A stretch of DNA of 64,000 bases, taken from the NCBI GenBank assembly GCA_021201335.1, contig JAJQFD010000024.1, positions 1 to 64,000 of the forward strand, read 5' to 3'. Shown piece by piece: positions 53,786 to 62,870 of the stretch. This stretch comes from Bacteroides sp. (lineage in GTDB: Bacteria > Bacteroidota > Bacteroidia > Bacteroidales > Bacteroidaceae). Both the position numbers and the translations under genes were made by a program. Positions within the stretch are counted from its first letter, which is position 1, and the number at the start of each line of letters is the position of its first letter. Below the pieces are notes generated by a model that did not search any database, was not told where the DNA came from, and saw only the letters and a list, made by a program, of their open reading frames with translations.

Positions 53786-55603
53786 ATGATGAATGAGAAC
53801 AAAGACTTGTATAGTTTAGAGTACGGAGTAATCGGCAATTGTAAAACGGCCGCCCTGGTTTCCAAACGGGGAAGCATCGATTGGCTATGTTTTCCAGATT
53901 TTGATTCGCCTTCTGTTTTTACAAAGATACTGGACGTCAGAACCGGGGGAAGCTTTGAAATTCTGGTGACAGACGATTACGAATGTACACAAAGATACTT
54001 GAGGGGCACCAATATACTAATGACCCGCTTTACCTCTCAGGAAGGCAGTTTCGAAGTGCTCGACTTTATGCCCCGATACAAAACAATGGATGCTTATTAC
54101 ATCCCCGCCGAAATATATCGTTATTTCCGGGTGTTGGCAGGCCGACCTAAATTCCGGTTAAAATACGATCCGGTCATGAATTATGCGCAGGAAAAAACGA
54201 TCCACCAGAAATTCCTGAACTACGTGAAAACATCTTCCAGTGTAGATAATAAAGATAACATGTATCTCTACTCCAGTTTGGACTTTGATACTATCCTTGA
54301 AGGTAAAGAGGTAGAGCTCGACCGGGAGCACTATGTTCTCTTATCCTATAACCAGAAACTACGTCCTATCAATACCGAACGGGTCTATCTCGAATATCAG
54401 CGTACCAAAGTGTACTGGCTAAACTGGAACAACCGTTCAAGGAAATTCCCTCAATTCAGCGATGAAATATGCCGCAGCCTGCTGGTGCTGAAATTAATGT
54501 CTTATCAGGATACAGGAGCCATGGTTGCCGCTCTCACTACCAGTATTCCCGAAACTATCGGCGAAGTACGTAACTGGGATTACCGTTTTTGCTGGATCAG
54601 AGATGCTTCCATGTCGATAGATACACTTATCAGAATGGGACACCAATCGGCGGCCCGTAGATTTATGAGTTTTATTAAAAGGATTCTGAAATCCAAAGCC
54701 GATTCCTTCCAGATCATGTACGGCATTGATGGCAGCCGAACTTTGAAAGAAGAAATTCTGCCTCATCTCTCCGGCTTTGAAAACTCTACACCGGTAAGGA
54801 TCGGCAATGCCGCCTACATACAGAGGCAAAACGATTCGCTGGGTTATCTTATGGATGTTATATACAATTATTATATCCATTTCCCTGGTACGCTGGATGA
54901 TGTAGAAGAAATGTGGGAAGTGGTAAAGAATGTTGTGAAAACCGTCATCCTCGACTGGCAAAACCCCGACCAAAGTATCTGGGAGTTCCGAAACCGTGAG
55001 AAGCATTATGTGTTTTCGAAAGTCATGTCATGGGTAGCATTGGATAGGGCTATCTCCATCGCTAACATTCTGAAACAGACCATTTATAAAGAAGAGTGGG
55101 AAGAAGAAGCAGAAAAAATAAAAAAAGAAATCTTCCTCCATGGCTGGAATCCGGAAATAGAAAGCTTTACGCAAACCTACGATAATTATGACATGGATTC
55201 CTCATTGCTCCTGATGGAGCAATACGGCTTTATCGAAGCTACGGACGAACGGTACATCAAAACGGTGAAACGTATCCAACAGGAATTATTTCATGAAGGT
55301 CTCATGTACCGATATAAAAGTGAAGATGATTTCGGTTTGCCGACTTCTTCCTTTACCATTTGTATGTTCTGGCTCATCCGGTCCTTGTATGTCATTGGCG
55401 AACAGGAAGAAGCATTGGCCCTTTTCAAAAAACAGCTTACATATTCCAACCACTTGGGATTGTTCAGCGAAGACCTGGATTTTAAAACGAAAAGGCAGCT
55501 GGGCAATTTTCCACAGGCGTATTCTCATCTGGCAGTTATCAATACTGCCTTGCTTTTCTCACAGGAACAAGAAGGAATGTACCAGGAGTTCTTGAAACCG
55601 TAA
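53786..55603 (+). CDS. GH15-family glycoside hydrolase (possible trehalase)
   Basis: A 605-residue cytoplasmic (alpha/alpha)6 hydrolase. The N-terminal beta domain has SLEYGVIGNCKTAALVSKRGSIDWLCFPDFDSPSVF. The catalytic barrel shows NWDYRFCWIRDASMSIDTLIRMG and the C-terminal LGLFSEDLDFKTKRQLGNFPQAYSHLAVIN, containing one of the catalytic Glu residues. GH15 includes glucoamylases and trehalases. Divergent placement beside otsAB favours trehalose as the substrate, by inference. The first or second Met could be the start. cls follows by 22 bp. Confidence 0.88.
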   Translation: MMNENKDLYSLEYGVIGNCKTAALVSKRGSIDWLCFPDFDSPSVFTKILDVRTGGSFEILVTDDYECTQRYLRGTNILMTRFTSQEGSFEVLDFMPRYKTMDAYYIPAEIYRYFRVLAGRPKFRLKYDPVMNYAQEKTIHQKFLNYVKTSSSVDNKDNMYLYSSLDFDTILEGKEVELDREHYVLLSYNQKLRPINTERVYLEYQRTKVYWLNWNNRSRKFPQFSDEICRSLLVLKLMSYQDTGAMVAALTTSIPETIGEVRNWDYRFCWIRDASMSIDTLIRMGHQSAARRFMSFIKRILKSKADSFQIMYGIDGSRTLKEEILPHLSGFENSTPVRIGNAAYIQRQNDSLGYLMDVIYNYYIHFPGTLDDVEEMWEVVKNVVKTVILDWQNPDQSIWEFRNREKHYVFSKVMSWVALDRAISIANILKQTIYKEEWEEEAEKIKKEIFLHGWNPEIESFTQTYDNYDMDSSLLLMEQYGFIEATDERYIKTVKRIQQELFHEGLMYRYKSEDDFGLPTSSFTICMFWLIRSLYVIGEQEEALALFKKQLTYSNHLGLFSEDLDFKTKRQLGNFPQAYSHLAVINTALLFSQEQEGMYQEFLKP

Positions 55604-55625
55604 TCAATAAACATCAGATACAACT

Positions 55626-57062
55626 ATGGATACCATTACAGTCATCATTGTACTTGCAATTATTGTTTATATTGCTTTTATTATCCGGCTTATTATTTCT
55701 ATTATCATCAGTTATGATAACAACAATCCTGTTCGGACCATCGCCTGGATTCTGACTGTAATTCTTCTACCCCTTATAGGTGTCCTTTTATATGTCCTGT
55801 TTGGACGGAATCTACATAAGAAGCGTTCTTATTTCAGGAAGTTAAATAAAAAGGTAAAAGAAAAAGGTGCACCCTATTTTAACTTCGAGAAAGAAGAAAG
55901 TGAATTGGTGGAAAAATACGAACGACTCAAAAATCTGCTATCCGCTCCTTTGTATCTCCCGGTGTTTCCGGGGAATAAGATCGATCTTTTTGCACACGGA
56001 AGGGAGAAATTTGCCGCCCTCTTTCCTGACTTGGAAGCAGCTAAACATCATATTCATATTCTTTATTATACGATCGGGGATGATGTTATAGGTAATAAAT
56101 TCAAAGATACTCTGATTCGGAAACGAAGAGAAGGAGTGGAAGTCAGGTTGATGTATGATGAGGTCGGTTGCAATAAAGTACCAAAAAAATACTTCAAGGA
56201 GATGAAAGAAGTCGGCATTGAAGTTGTCGTCTTTTCACCGGTCCGCTTTCGCCGCTTACTGAAAACCATCAATTACCGCAATCATAAAAAAATAGTCGTC
56301 ATCGACGGACGGATAGGATATACCGGAGGAATAAACGTCAAAGACGAATATATAAAAGGCGTAGACTGGGGTATCTGGAAAGATGTTCATTTACGTATGG
56401 AGGGTCCCGGCACCCAGGGATTGCAGACACTCTTTTTCATTGATTGGTTTTACGAATCGAATAAATATTTAATGGATAATCCGGAATACTATCCCCGACT
56501 GGAGCATGCTGGAGATAACTTTCTGCAAACCATTAGCGCGGAACCCGTCGGAAAGTTTGATCATATCATGATGGGAATGGTGGAGGCCATTATGCAGGCC
56601 AAGAAATCCGTTTATATAGAATCACCCTATTTTGTTCCGACGGATACTTTTCTGGATGCAGTTCAGATAGTTGGCTTAAGTCAGGTGGAGATTCATCTGG
56701 TGATGCCCGAAAAGTCGGATAATCCCATGGTGCAGTATGCTTCTAATTCGTATGTACAGCAAATATTAGATGCCAATGTTATTGTCCACCGTTATGAGGC
56801 AGGTTTTATCCATTCTAAATTGATTGTGGTGGATGATGAACTCGTGATAGCCGGTTCTTCCAACCTGGATATCCGGAGCTTTGAACTGAATTTTGAAAAC
56901 AATGTATTTATATATAATAAAGAAACAGCATTGAAAGCGAAAAAAATTATCCTGGACGATATTAGTAATAGCAAAACGGTTGATCCGGTCCAATGGATGC
57001 AACGACCCCGGAAAGCTAAATTTAAAGAATCATTTTATAGGCTGCTTTCTCCCCTGATGTGA
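55626..57062 (+). CDS. cls: Cardiolipin synthase
   Basis: A 478-residue phospholipase D-family enzyme. Two N-terminal transmembrane helices (residues 3-25 and 37-60) anchor it in the inner membrane. The two HKD motifs are NHKKIVVIDGRIGYTGGIN (about residue 220) and HSKLIVVDDELVIAGSSN (about residue 398). It condenses two phosphatidylglycerols to cardiolipin and glycerol. It appears co-transcribed with the GH15 gene, which links osmotic or stress-related sugar and membrane functions. Confidence 0.94.
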   Translation: MDTITVIIVLAIIVYIAFIIRLIISIIISYDNNNPVRTIAWILTVILLPLIGVLLYVLFGRNLHKKRSYFRKLNKKVKEKGAPYFNFEKEESELVEKYERLKNLLSAPLYLPVFPGNKIDLFAHGREKFAALFPDLEAAKHHIHILYYTIGDDVIGNKFKDTLIRKRREGVEVRLMYDEVGCNKVPKKYFKEMKEVGIEVVVFSPVRFRRLLKTINYRNHKKIVVIDGRIGYTGGINVKDEYIKGVDWGIWKDVHLRMEGPGTQGLQTLFFIDWFYESNKYLMDNPEYYPRLEHAGDNFLQTISAEPVGKFDHIMMGMVEAIMQAKKSVYIESPYFVPTDTFLDAVQIVGLSQVEIHLVMPEKSDNPMVQYASNSYVQQILDANVIVHRYEAGFIHSKLIVVDDELVIAGSSNLDIRSFELNFENNVFIYNKETALKAKKIILDDISNSKTVDPVQWMQRPRKAKFKESFYRLLSPLM

Positions 57063-57076
57063 TGGTACACATGCCC

Positions 57077-58138
57077 CTATAAAAGTTTATTGACTATATT
57101 ATGCTGATTTTCAAAAAACAATCGTCTTTCCATTCGTCCGCTTTGTGAAAGCAAAGTAGAAACGTTTCGGATAGATTTGATCCATTCTTTTATATGTGTA
57201 AAATTCTCTCTGGTGCTTTCTATCTCTGAGAAGCTGAAATTGGTACTAAATGTGACAAAATGCTTACTAGGTGAAGCAAAATAATTGCAGGTGAAGCCCG
57301 CATTTATAGTAGAAACATAAAAATCCATTTCACTGGCTGATCGTAAAAAAGGTTCACATGTTCCATTCAGAACTTGTTCCAGTCTTGTTAATAGATCGTT
57401 AATTTCTTCTTTCAGCTTATTTTTGTCTTCTGTATTGATTATGTGCATATTATGGAAGTTATCCACTTCTCGCACAAGTGTCCAAATCAAGGAGTTATCC
57501 CAAATGTAAAGTAACTTGTCAAAGGAGAAAGCCTTCTCTACTCTATCATGGAGCGTAGTCATTCTTGGTGCAATCTGCCACTGGGAAAAATTATTGAACT
57601 CTTCAGATCTCACAAAGCAATGTCCCCATTTAAAAAACATAAACTTCATCAATACGGGTAAATTCATATAAAATTCCATGGGTAAAATATTGAAGATCGT
57701 ACCACTTTCTGTAGGTTCCCGGGTCATATCACATAGCCGATTTAAATGACAATCAATTGTTTCATAGAGAATATCTATCGAACGGAATTTCAGAGGAGAC
57801 TCCAATATAAATGGTAACCATAAATATCCCGGAACCCTGTGTAATAGTTCGTCAAGTGAGATGTTAAACTCATTGGCTAATATTCCTATTTCCCGAACAG
57901 AAAAATTAACTTTCCCTGTTAGTCTTCTGGATGCAGGTTCTTTTTCAATCCGTAAGATATCCGATACTTTATCAGCGAGATCAGTTTTTCTGGATACCTT
58001 AGAGAGGAGAGCTTTGACAAATTCGTCATGCAAATCTATCTTTTTCACTGCTTCGTAGTTAAGATTATTTTTCCACTGGTATTCTGCTAAGCAATGCAAA
58101 AGAACAAAAATAAACTTGACAAGAAAAGTGTTTAACAA
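57077..58138 (-). CDS. Unidentified protein with N-terminal HTH-like segment
   Basis: A protein of up to 353 residues. After a questionable hydrophobic beginning, the segment from about residue 41 (LLSKVSRKTDLADKVSDI, then SRRLTGKVNFSVREIGILANEFNISLDELL) looks like a Cro-type helix-turn-helix. The remaining 240 residues are helical and aromatic-rich with no family that I recognise. A GTG at 58048 (VKKIDLHDEF) would be a more natural start, giving about 323 residues; RBS support is weak. It probably is a cytoplasmic regulator. It shares a 355-bp upstream region with the divergent lectin-like gene, a plausible target. Confidence 0.55.
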   Translation of the reverse strand: MLNTFLVKFIFVLLHCLAEYQWKNNLNYEAVKKIDLHDEFVKALLSKVSRKTDLADKVSDILRIEKEPASRRLTGKVNFSVREIGILANEFNISLDELLHRVPGYLWLPFILESPLKFRSIDILYETIDCHLNRLCDMTREPTESGTIFNILPMEFYMNLPVLMKFMFFKWGHCFVRSEEFNNFSQWQIAPRMTTLHDRVEKAFSFDKLLYIWDNSLIWTLVREVDNFHNMHIINTEDKNKLKEEINDLLTRLEQVLNGTCEPFLRSASEMDFYVSTINAGFTCNYFASPSKHFVTFSTNFSFSEIESTRENFTHIKEWIKSIRNVSTLLSQSGRMERRLFFENQHNIVNKLL

Positions 58139-58493
58139 ATTATAAACATTGATTTTTTTCCTTGATATGGTGGTATGATGATATTTCAGTCTTCTACCTT
58201 TTCAATGATAGATAAAACAGTGAAAGAAATATAACTATCGATCTTTCGTCGAAGGAAAATAAGAAAATAAAAGAGTCTGTCTATTATTCGTCTTTGACTG
58301 TGAGAACAGTAACGCAAAGTCATCTTTTATAGTTCATGGTATCAAGCTATATTTACCTCTGAAAATATTCTATAGAATTTATGTTAGCATTGGCCTATAA
58401 CTAAATAGTACTCTCTTATAATCTGATCACTATCCATAGTCTTTAGTAAGAGCGATTATTTAAAAACATATTGAACTATTTAATTAGAAAGAC
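58139..58493. other. Divergent upstream region
   Basis: AT-rich, no gene. It holds the promoters of both the HTH-like gene and the lectin-like gene, but no clear TAnnTTTG pair could be assigned. Confidence 0.4.
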
Positions 58494-60086
58494 ATGAGAA
58501 GTCAAAAATATACATGGAAAAAGCAATTAACCTATGTTTTTTCCCTCCTGATTTTGTTCGCATTTTGTACGAAAACATTCGCCCAACCACTATCGCCAAG
58601 TGGTTTTCCATTTTACAGATCATTTCTTGACGGGAAGATGGATAACGTAACATTAATGGGACCCAATCCAGGGTATAGGGCTGGGGTTGACAGAAGTAAT
58701 CAGGCGCATTTGGTCAAAGATCTCGGTTTACAGCTTACTTATAAAGAAAATCAGATTGGTGCCCTCTATTTGCCGCATCACCCTTTTACAACCAATGATG
58801 GTATGGTGATTGAATTCGAATATATGATGTATGGAGGTACAGGCATAACCGATGGAATTACAATGTTCCTGGCAGATGCAAATTATATTAATAGTATAAA
58901 GTATGGGGCCGAAGGAGCTGGTTTTGCCTATACACACAGATGGACAAACGATAATCTTTCCGGACAGCGGATAAGAGGTATGCAAGGAGGATATCTTTCT
59001 ATTGCGTTGGATCAGGCTAATTATAAAGTAATGCGAATGGAAGGAGAGGAACAGAGAAACGGAATAGCTTATCTACGAAATGAAGCCTGGTCAACGAGCG
59101 CCAAATTAACGGAATATAATACCCATAGCAATGTTACTATTAGAGGCGCAGCCGGTCAAGGTAGAAGATATATCAATAGTAAATATACAATGGAAGATGG
59201 TTATTGGGGGTATCCGGTGCTAATTACCCGACATACAGGAGGAAAAATTGACAGTAATTTCCTGAGAAACAGCGCCGGCTTTCGATTAAGAACATCTGAT
59301 GGTACATTTGAGAAATATGTTACTCCCAGAATAGATAAAGCATTTGATATCGCAGGAGGCAATACATTCAAATATCCCAGCGAACCCTCCTACAGAAAAG
59401 CGATTATTTATCTTAAGTCTAACCCGGATAATACGAGAGGAGGTTTTATAATCACTGTGGCCATACAGCACCAAACTGATACAACAGAAGTTATAAAAGA
59501 TTTTGTCTACCCGGAAACGGTAACCTATATTGAGAATGGTTTACCTTCGAGGATTAATAATGGTTTTCCGGTATATTATGAGAAACCTCCTATCATTAAT
59601 TATTCAGTCGACACACCCGAGAAAGTGGTAATTGGGTTTGCCGCATCAACCGGAACAAAATTAGCCTACTCAAATGTAATCAAAAACCTGCGTATCACAC
59701 CTCTTTATGGGGCTGCTGCGGCTGGAGATGATATTCGTTCTCATCGAAGAGGACCCGTAACCATACAGCCTTTAGAAAATGATGTGGCTTATAAAGATCT
59801 GAATGGTATAGTGATTGCTGGTAAAGAATACCTTGATCCATCCAGCTTCAGGTTCTGGTCAGATGAATATACTTGCCTTCATGAAGACGTTGAATATTCA
59901 GTGTCTGAAGGAAAATGGGTATATGATTCCAGTATAGCAAAAGTATTCTTTTTTCCCAGAAAAGGCTTTAAAGGAGAAGTATCAATTTTCTACGATATAA
60001 AAGGAAAAGAACCTACTTATGATGACGAAAAGTTCCGTTCTTCCCTCGCAAGAATTAATATTACTATAAATGACAATCAACCCTAA
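58494..60086 (+). CDS. Exported L-type lectin-like protein
   Basis: A 530-residue protein with a signal peptide ending KTFAQ (about residue 31). Residues about 45-420 resemble a bacterial legume-lectin-like jelly roll: GALYLPHHPFTTNDGMVIEFEY, ITDGITMFLADA and GAGFAYTHRW are the usual sheet-forming and ligand-loop segments. Residues about 425-525 (GDDIRSHRRGPVTIQPLENDV to KGFKGEVSIFYDIKG) look like a cadherin-like or Ig-like surface module. It lacks a lipobox and an obvious C-terminal sorting signal. It is probably secreted or surface-exposed and carbohydrate- or adhesin-related. Confidence 0.65.
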   Translation: MRSQKYTWKKQLTYVFSLLILFAFCTKTFAQPLSPSGFPFYRSFLDGKMDNVTLMGPNPGYRAGVDRSNQAHLVKDLGLQLTYKENQIGALYLPHHPFTTNDGMVIEFEYMMYGGTGITDGITMFLADANYINSIKYGAEGAGFAYTHRWTNDNLSGQRIRGMQGGYLSIALDQANYKVMRMEGEEQRNGIAYLRNEAWSTSAKLTEYNTHSNVTIRGAAGQGRRYINSKYTMEDGYWGYPVLITRHTGGKIDSNFLRNSAGFRLRTSDGTFEKYVTPRIDKAFDIAGGNTFKYPSEPSYRKAIIYLKSNPDNTRGGFIITVAIQHQTDTTEVIKDFVYPETVTYIENGLPSRINNGFPVYYEKPPIINYSVDTPEKVVIGFAASTGTKLAYSNVIKNLRITPLYGAAAAGDDIRSHRRGPVTIQPLENDVAYKDLNGIVIAGKEYLDPSSFRFWSDEYTCLHEDVEYSVSEGKWVYDSSIAKVFFFPRKGFKGEVSIFYDIKGKEPTYDDEKFRSSLARINITINDNQP

Positions 60087-60107
60087 ACCTTACTGATCAT
60101 GAAGGAA

Positions 60108-60149
60108 ATACTTACGTCAAAACATTTTAAATGTTGTTGGCGTAAGTAT
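60108..60149. terminator. Terminator between convergent genes
   Basis: ATACTTACG and CGTAAGTAT are exact complements. An inner AACATTTTAAATGTT palindrome adds a second stem. It lies between the lectin-like gene and the histidine kinase gene. Confidence 0.7.
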
Positions 60150-60175
60150 TGTTATGTTTTAGAAAGCGGATATCT

Positions 60176-62095
60176 TCATAGATCCAACTCAATATTAATT
60201 TCCGCACCTTTCCCTGGTTCGGAATAAATATTCATGCATCCACCAAAAGCCGAAAGGCGGCTACGCATATTATTTATTCCCATCCCCATCGAGACAGTTT
60301 CCGGATTAAATCCACAACCATTGTCTACAACGGAAAGGTAAACCGTTTTTTCATCAATATTCAAGTGGACATCTATGTGGGATGCTTCGGCATGACGTAA
60401 GGCGTTATTCACCAATTCATACGCACAGCGGTAAAGTACTAATTCTTTTTCTGAATCAAACCGTCGGCCGGATTCTGTAAAATGAAAATCTACTTCGGGG
60501 ATAGAACGGCAAAAATCATCCAATGCGATAGCTAATCCTTTATTGATAAGGGTAGCCGGCATGATGTGGTGCGCTACACGCCTGAGTTCAGCGATGGATT
60601 TATCGAGCATATCCAAAGCTTTAGCGAAATAATCCGCTTTGGCATTTTCAAGGGTTGAATCAGACTTCATAATACTTAGATTATTTTTTACTACTGAGAG
60701 CATGACTCCTATACCATCGTGTAAATCGCGGGCAATAATTTCCCGTTCCGTTTTTTCTGCCGCTAAGGCGGAGCGGGTAACGATAAGCTCTTTTTCCTGT
60801 TCCAGTTGCTTTATCTGTTGTTCTGCGATTTTACGTTTTTGAGTAGCCGAGCGGTGACGATAGAACAAAAGCCCTATCCCTAATAAGAAGGCAACCATAA
60901 TAGCTGCTCCCAGTCCTGTATATAGCTTTCGTTCTTCCTCTAAAACAGTGATACGCATTTCTTTCTTTTCCGTTTCGTACCTGGCTTCCATATCCGCCAT
61001 CAGTTCCCGGCTGGTTTGATTGGTTTTCGTTTTGATATAATTGTCATACTTCTTGAAGAACGTCAAAGCATTGTCTTTGTTTCCCAAAGCGATATTGGAT
61101 TGTACGATGTTGTTCAAAAGATCGGTTCCTGTGTGAATCCCTGTAGAGTCGATGGCCCATGCCTTTAAAGCTGCTTCTTCACATTCCCGATAGCGCTTTT
61201 GAAGAAGGTAAACATTTGAAATCGAACTCCATGCGCCAGCAATCATTTTCTGATCGCCGGTTTCTTTGGCTAAATGTAAGCTTTCAGTTGCATATTTCAG
61301 TGCTTTATCATAATCATTCAAATAATCTACATAAATGGCTGACAATGCCTGTACTGTAGCTGCCTGGTATATTTTATGACCAAGCTCATAACTCAGTTTA
61401 TGGGCCTTCAGCTCATATTCTAAAGCCAACTCCACTTTATCAGGTTCGTTTTCTGCGAGTTTGTGGTAAATGGCACCCAGCTCAAAATACACCTGCATCT
61501 TTCCTTCCTCATAGTCAATTTCTTCGGCCATCTCTTTGGCCTTTTCCAGGTAATAAATCACTCTTTCGTCATTTTCCATTCCTCGGTATAGGCTCGAAAT
61601 GTTGGACATAATTTTAACGCAGGCTTGTTTATTTCCTATATTTTCATACACGGATAATGATTTTATGAAATACTCTAAAGCAGAAGTATATTTATCCTGG
61701 CGTGCATATAAAATTCCTATATCAGCATAGGCAACCGCCTCTTGATTCTTATCTTTTGCCTGTATCGCAAAATCAAGGGCTTTTTTATAATGGATGAATG
61801 CCGTATCATAACTTGATTTGGTACCGTAAATCCTTCCGTATATCGCATTAAATTTAGATATCATCCCTTTGTTTTTATCCTTTTCAGCCAGATCAAGTCC
61901 TTTCCTTGTATATTCTTCAGCCTTTTCCTGGTCATAAAATAGGTAGATGCTGCATATTTTAGCATAAAGATCCAATTGATCTTTGATAGACAAATCATTA
62001 CTATTCAGAACGTTTACCAATGAATCAACATTGGCTGGCTGGGCTTGCACATGCAAAGGGAGTAAAAGGAAAAAGAAACCAATTAATTTCTTCAT
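60176..62095 (-). CDS. TPR-containing sensor histidine kinase
   Basis: A 639-residue membrane kinase. A signal peptide (LLPLHVQAQ) is followed by six or more tetratricopeptide repeats in the periplasm (residues about 30-350). One transmembrane helix (GLGAAIMVAFLLGIGLLFY, about 395) leads to a coiled coil and the HisKA_3 dimerisation domain with phospho-His in ARDLHDGIGV. A HATPase domain then follows (NNALRHAEA, VVDNGCGFNPE, GMGINNMRSR). This is the NarX/DesK-type class that pairs with LuxR-type regulators. The response regulator gene is directly upstream, 22 bp away. Confidence 0.92.
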   Translation of the reverse strand: MKKLIGFFFLLLPLHVQAQPANVDSLVNVLNSNDLSIKDQLDLYAKICSIYLFYDQEKAEEYTRKGLDLAEKDKNKGMISKFNAIYGRIYGTKSSYDTAFIHYKKALDFAIQAKDKNQEAVAYADIGILYARQDKYTSALEYFIKSLSVYENIGNKQACVKIMSNISSLYRGMENDERVIYYLEKAKEMAEEIDYEEGKMQVYFELGAIYHKLAENEPDKVELALEYELKAHKLSYELGHKIYQAATVQALSAIYVDYLNDYDKALKYATESLHLAKETGDQKMIAGAWSSISNVYLLQKRYRECEEAALKAWAIDSTGIHTGTDLLNNIVQSNIALGNKDNALTFFKKYDNYIKTKTNQTSRELMADMEARYETEKKEMRITVLEEERKLYTGLGAAIMVAFLLGIGLLFYRHRSATQKRKIAEQQIKQLEQEKELIVTRSALAAEKTEREIIARDLHDGIGVMLSVVKNNLSIMKSDSTLENAKADYFAKALDMLDKSIAELRRVAHHIMPATLINKGLAIALDDFCRSIPEVDFHFTESGRRFDSEKELVLYRCAYELVNNALRHAEASHIDVHLNIDEKTVYLSVVDNGCGFNPETVSMGMGINNMRSRLSAFGGCMNIYSEPGKGAEINIELDL

Positions 62096-62117
62096 GATTT
62101 ATGATTTAGGTTATAAG

Positions 62118-62732
62118 TTATTTAATCAGACCTTCCTTACGGGCATTGGTGATAAGTTCAACCGGATTGGATGCCTTCAGTTTTAGGTTTAGCTTTTTAC
62201 GGAATGAAAGAACTGTAGAGACTTCAATTTCCATTTGTTTCGCAATTTCCGGATTACTCATTCCTTTAGATACGAATAGCAAAACTTCTTTCTCACGAGG
62301 TGTGAGATGAATAGCCATCCGGGTTGTTTTTTTGATTACCTGCTCCATCTGTTGACTGATGTATATTTCACCACACATCACGGCATTGATAGCTTCCATT
62401 ACCTCGCTCACAGCTTCGCTTTTTACAATGTAGCCTGAAGCTCCATTTCGGAGCATAAGTATCACATTCGAATATTCATTATGCCCGGTTAGAGCAATGA
62501 TTTTTAGGGGTGGATATCGCTTATGTATTTCTGCACAAAACACAATACCGTCGCCATCGGTCATATTTATATCGAGTAATAATACATCCGGGCAGTTGGT
62601 TGCCAATGCTTTCCGGCATGCTGATAATTGAAGTGAGGAACCTGTTACCTGCGCAATGCCCGAATTATTGATTACCGGAATTAATAATTCCACTACCATG
62701 GCATGATCATCAGCTATATGTACGTTTATCAT
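62118..62732 (-). CDS. NarL/LuxR-family response regulator
   Basis: A 204-residue regulator. The start at 62732 (MINVHIADDHAMVV) places the acidic pair ADD at residues 7-9. The phospho-acceptor Asp is in VLLLDINMTDGD. A LuxR-type helix-turn-helix lies at the C-terminus (LTPREKEVLLFVSKGMSNPEIAKQM). It is co-transcribed with the TPR histidine kinase. A TACTTTTG promoter element lies 30 bp upstream of this start, which excludes the longer in-frame version from 62792. Confidence 0.93.
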   Translation of the reverse strand: MINVHIADDHAMVVELLIPVINNSGIAQVTGSSLQLSACRKALATNCPDVLLLDINMTDGDGIVFCAEIHKRYPPLKIIALTGHNEYSNVILMLRNGASGYIVKSEAVSEVMEAINAVMCGEIYISQQMEQVIKKTTRMAIHLTPREKEVLLFVSKGMSNPEIAKQMEIEVSTVLSFRKKLNLKLKASNPVELITNARKEGLIK

Positions 62733-62761
62733 ATTTCTGCTTTTATAGTTTTCCACCGGGA

Positions 62762-62769
62762 CAAAAGTA
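62762..62769 (-). promoter_or_regulatory. TAnnTTTG -7 element of the response regulator gene
   Basis: On the minus strand TACTTTTG lies 30 bp before the preferred start. A TTG occurs 15 bases upstream of it, slightly closer than ideal for a -33 element. Confidence 0.55.
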
Positions 62770-62790
62770 GATGGTAATGGACTGCAATTC

Positions 62791-62827
62791 ATCCCCAGAT
62801 GTGGGGATAAAAGTATAAAATTATCCC
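62791..62827. promoter_or_regulatory. Overlapping palindromes in the divergent regulator/lipoprotein region
   Basis: ATCCCCAGATGTGGGGAT (62791-62808) has six-base perfect arms. Its right half is also the left arm of a second inverted repeat, GGGATAA (62804-62810) with TTATCCC (62821-62827). The elements lie between the two divergent -7 boxes, a typical operator position. The binding protein is unknown; the adjacent LuxR-type regulator is the obvious candidate. Confidence 0.5.
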
Positions 62828-62829
62828 TT

Positions 62830-62837
62830 TATTTTTG
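62830..62837 (+). promoter_or_regulatory. TAnnTTTG -7 element of the surface lipoprotein gene
   Basis: TATTTTTG lies 33 bp before the ATG at 62871. No consensus -33 TTG was found; the palindromes occupy that region, suggesting activator control. Confidence 0.5.
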
Positions 62838-62870
62838 CTTCAAACATAGTTTCATTTAATTTCTAACCTT

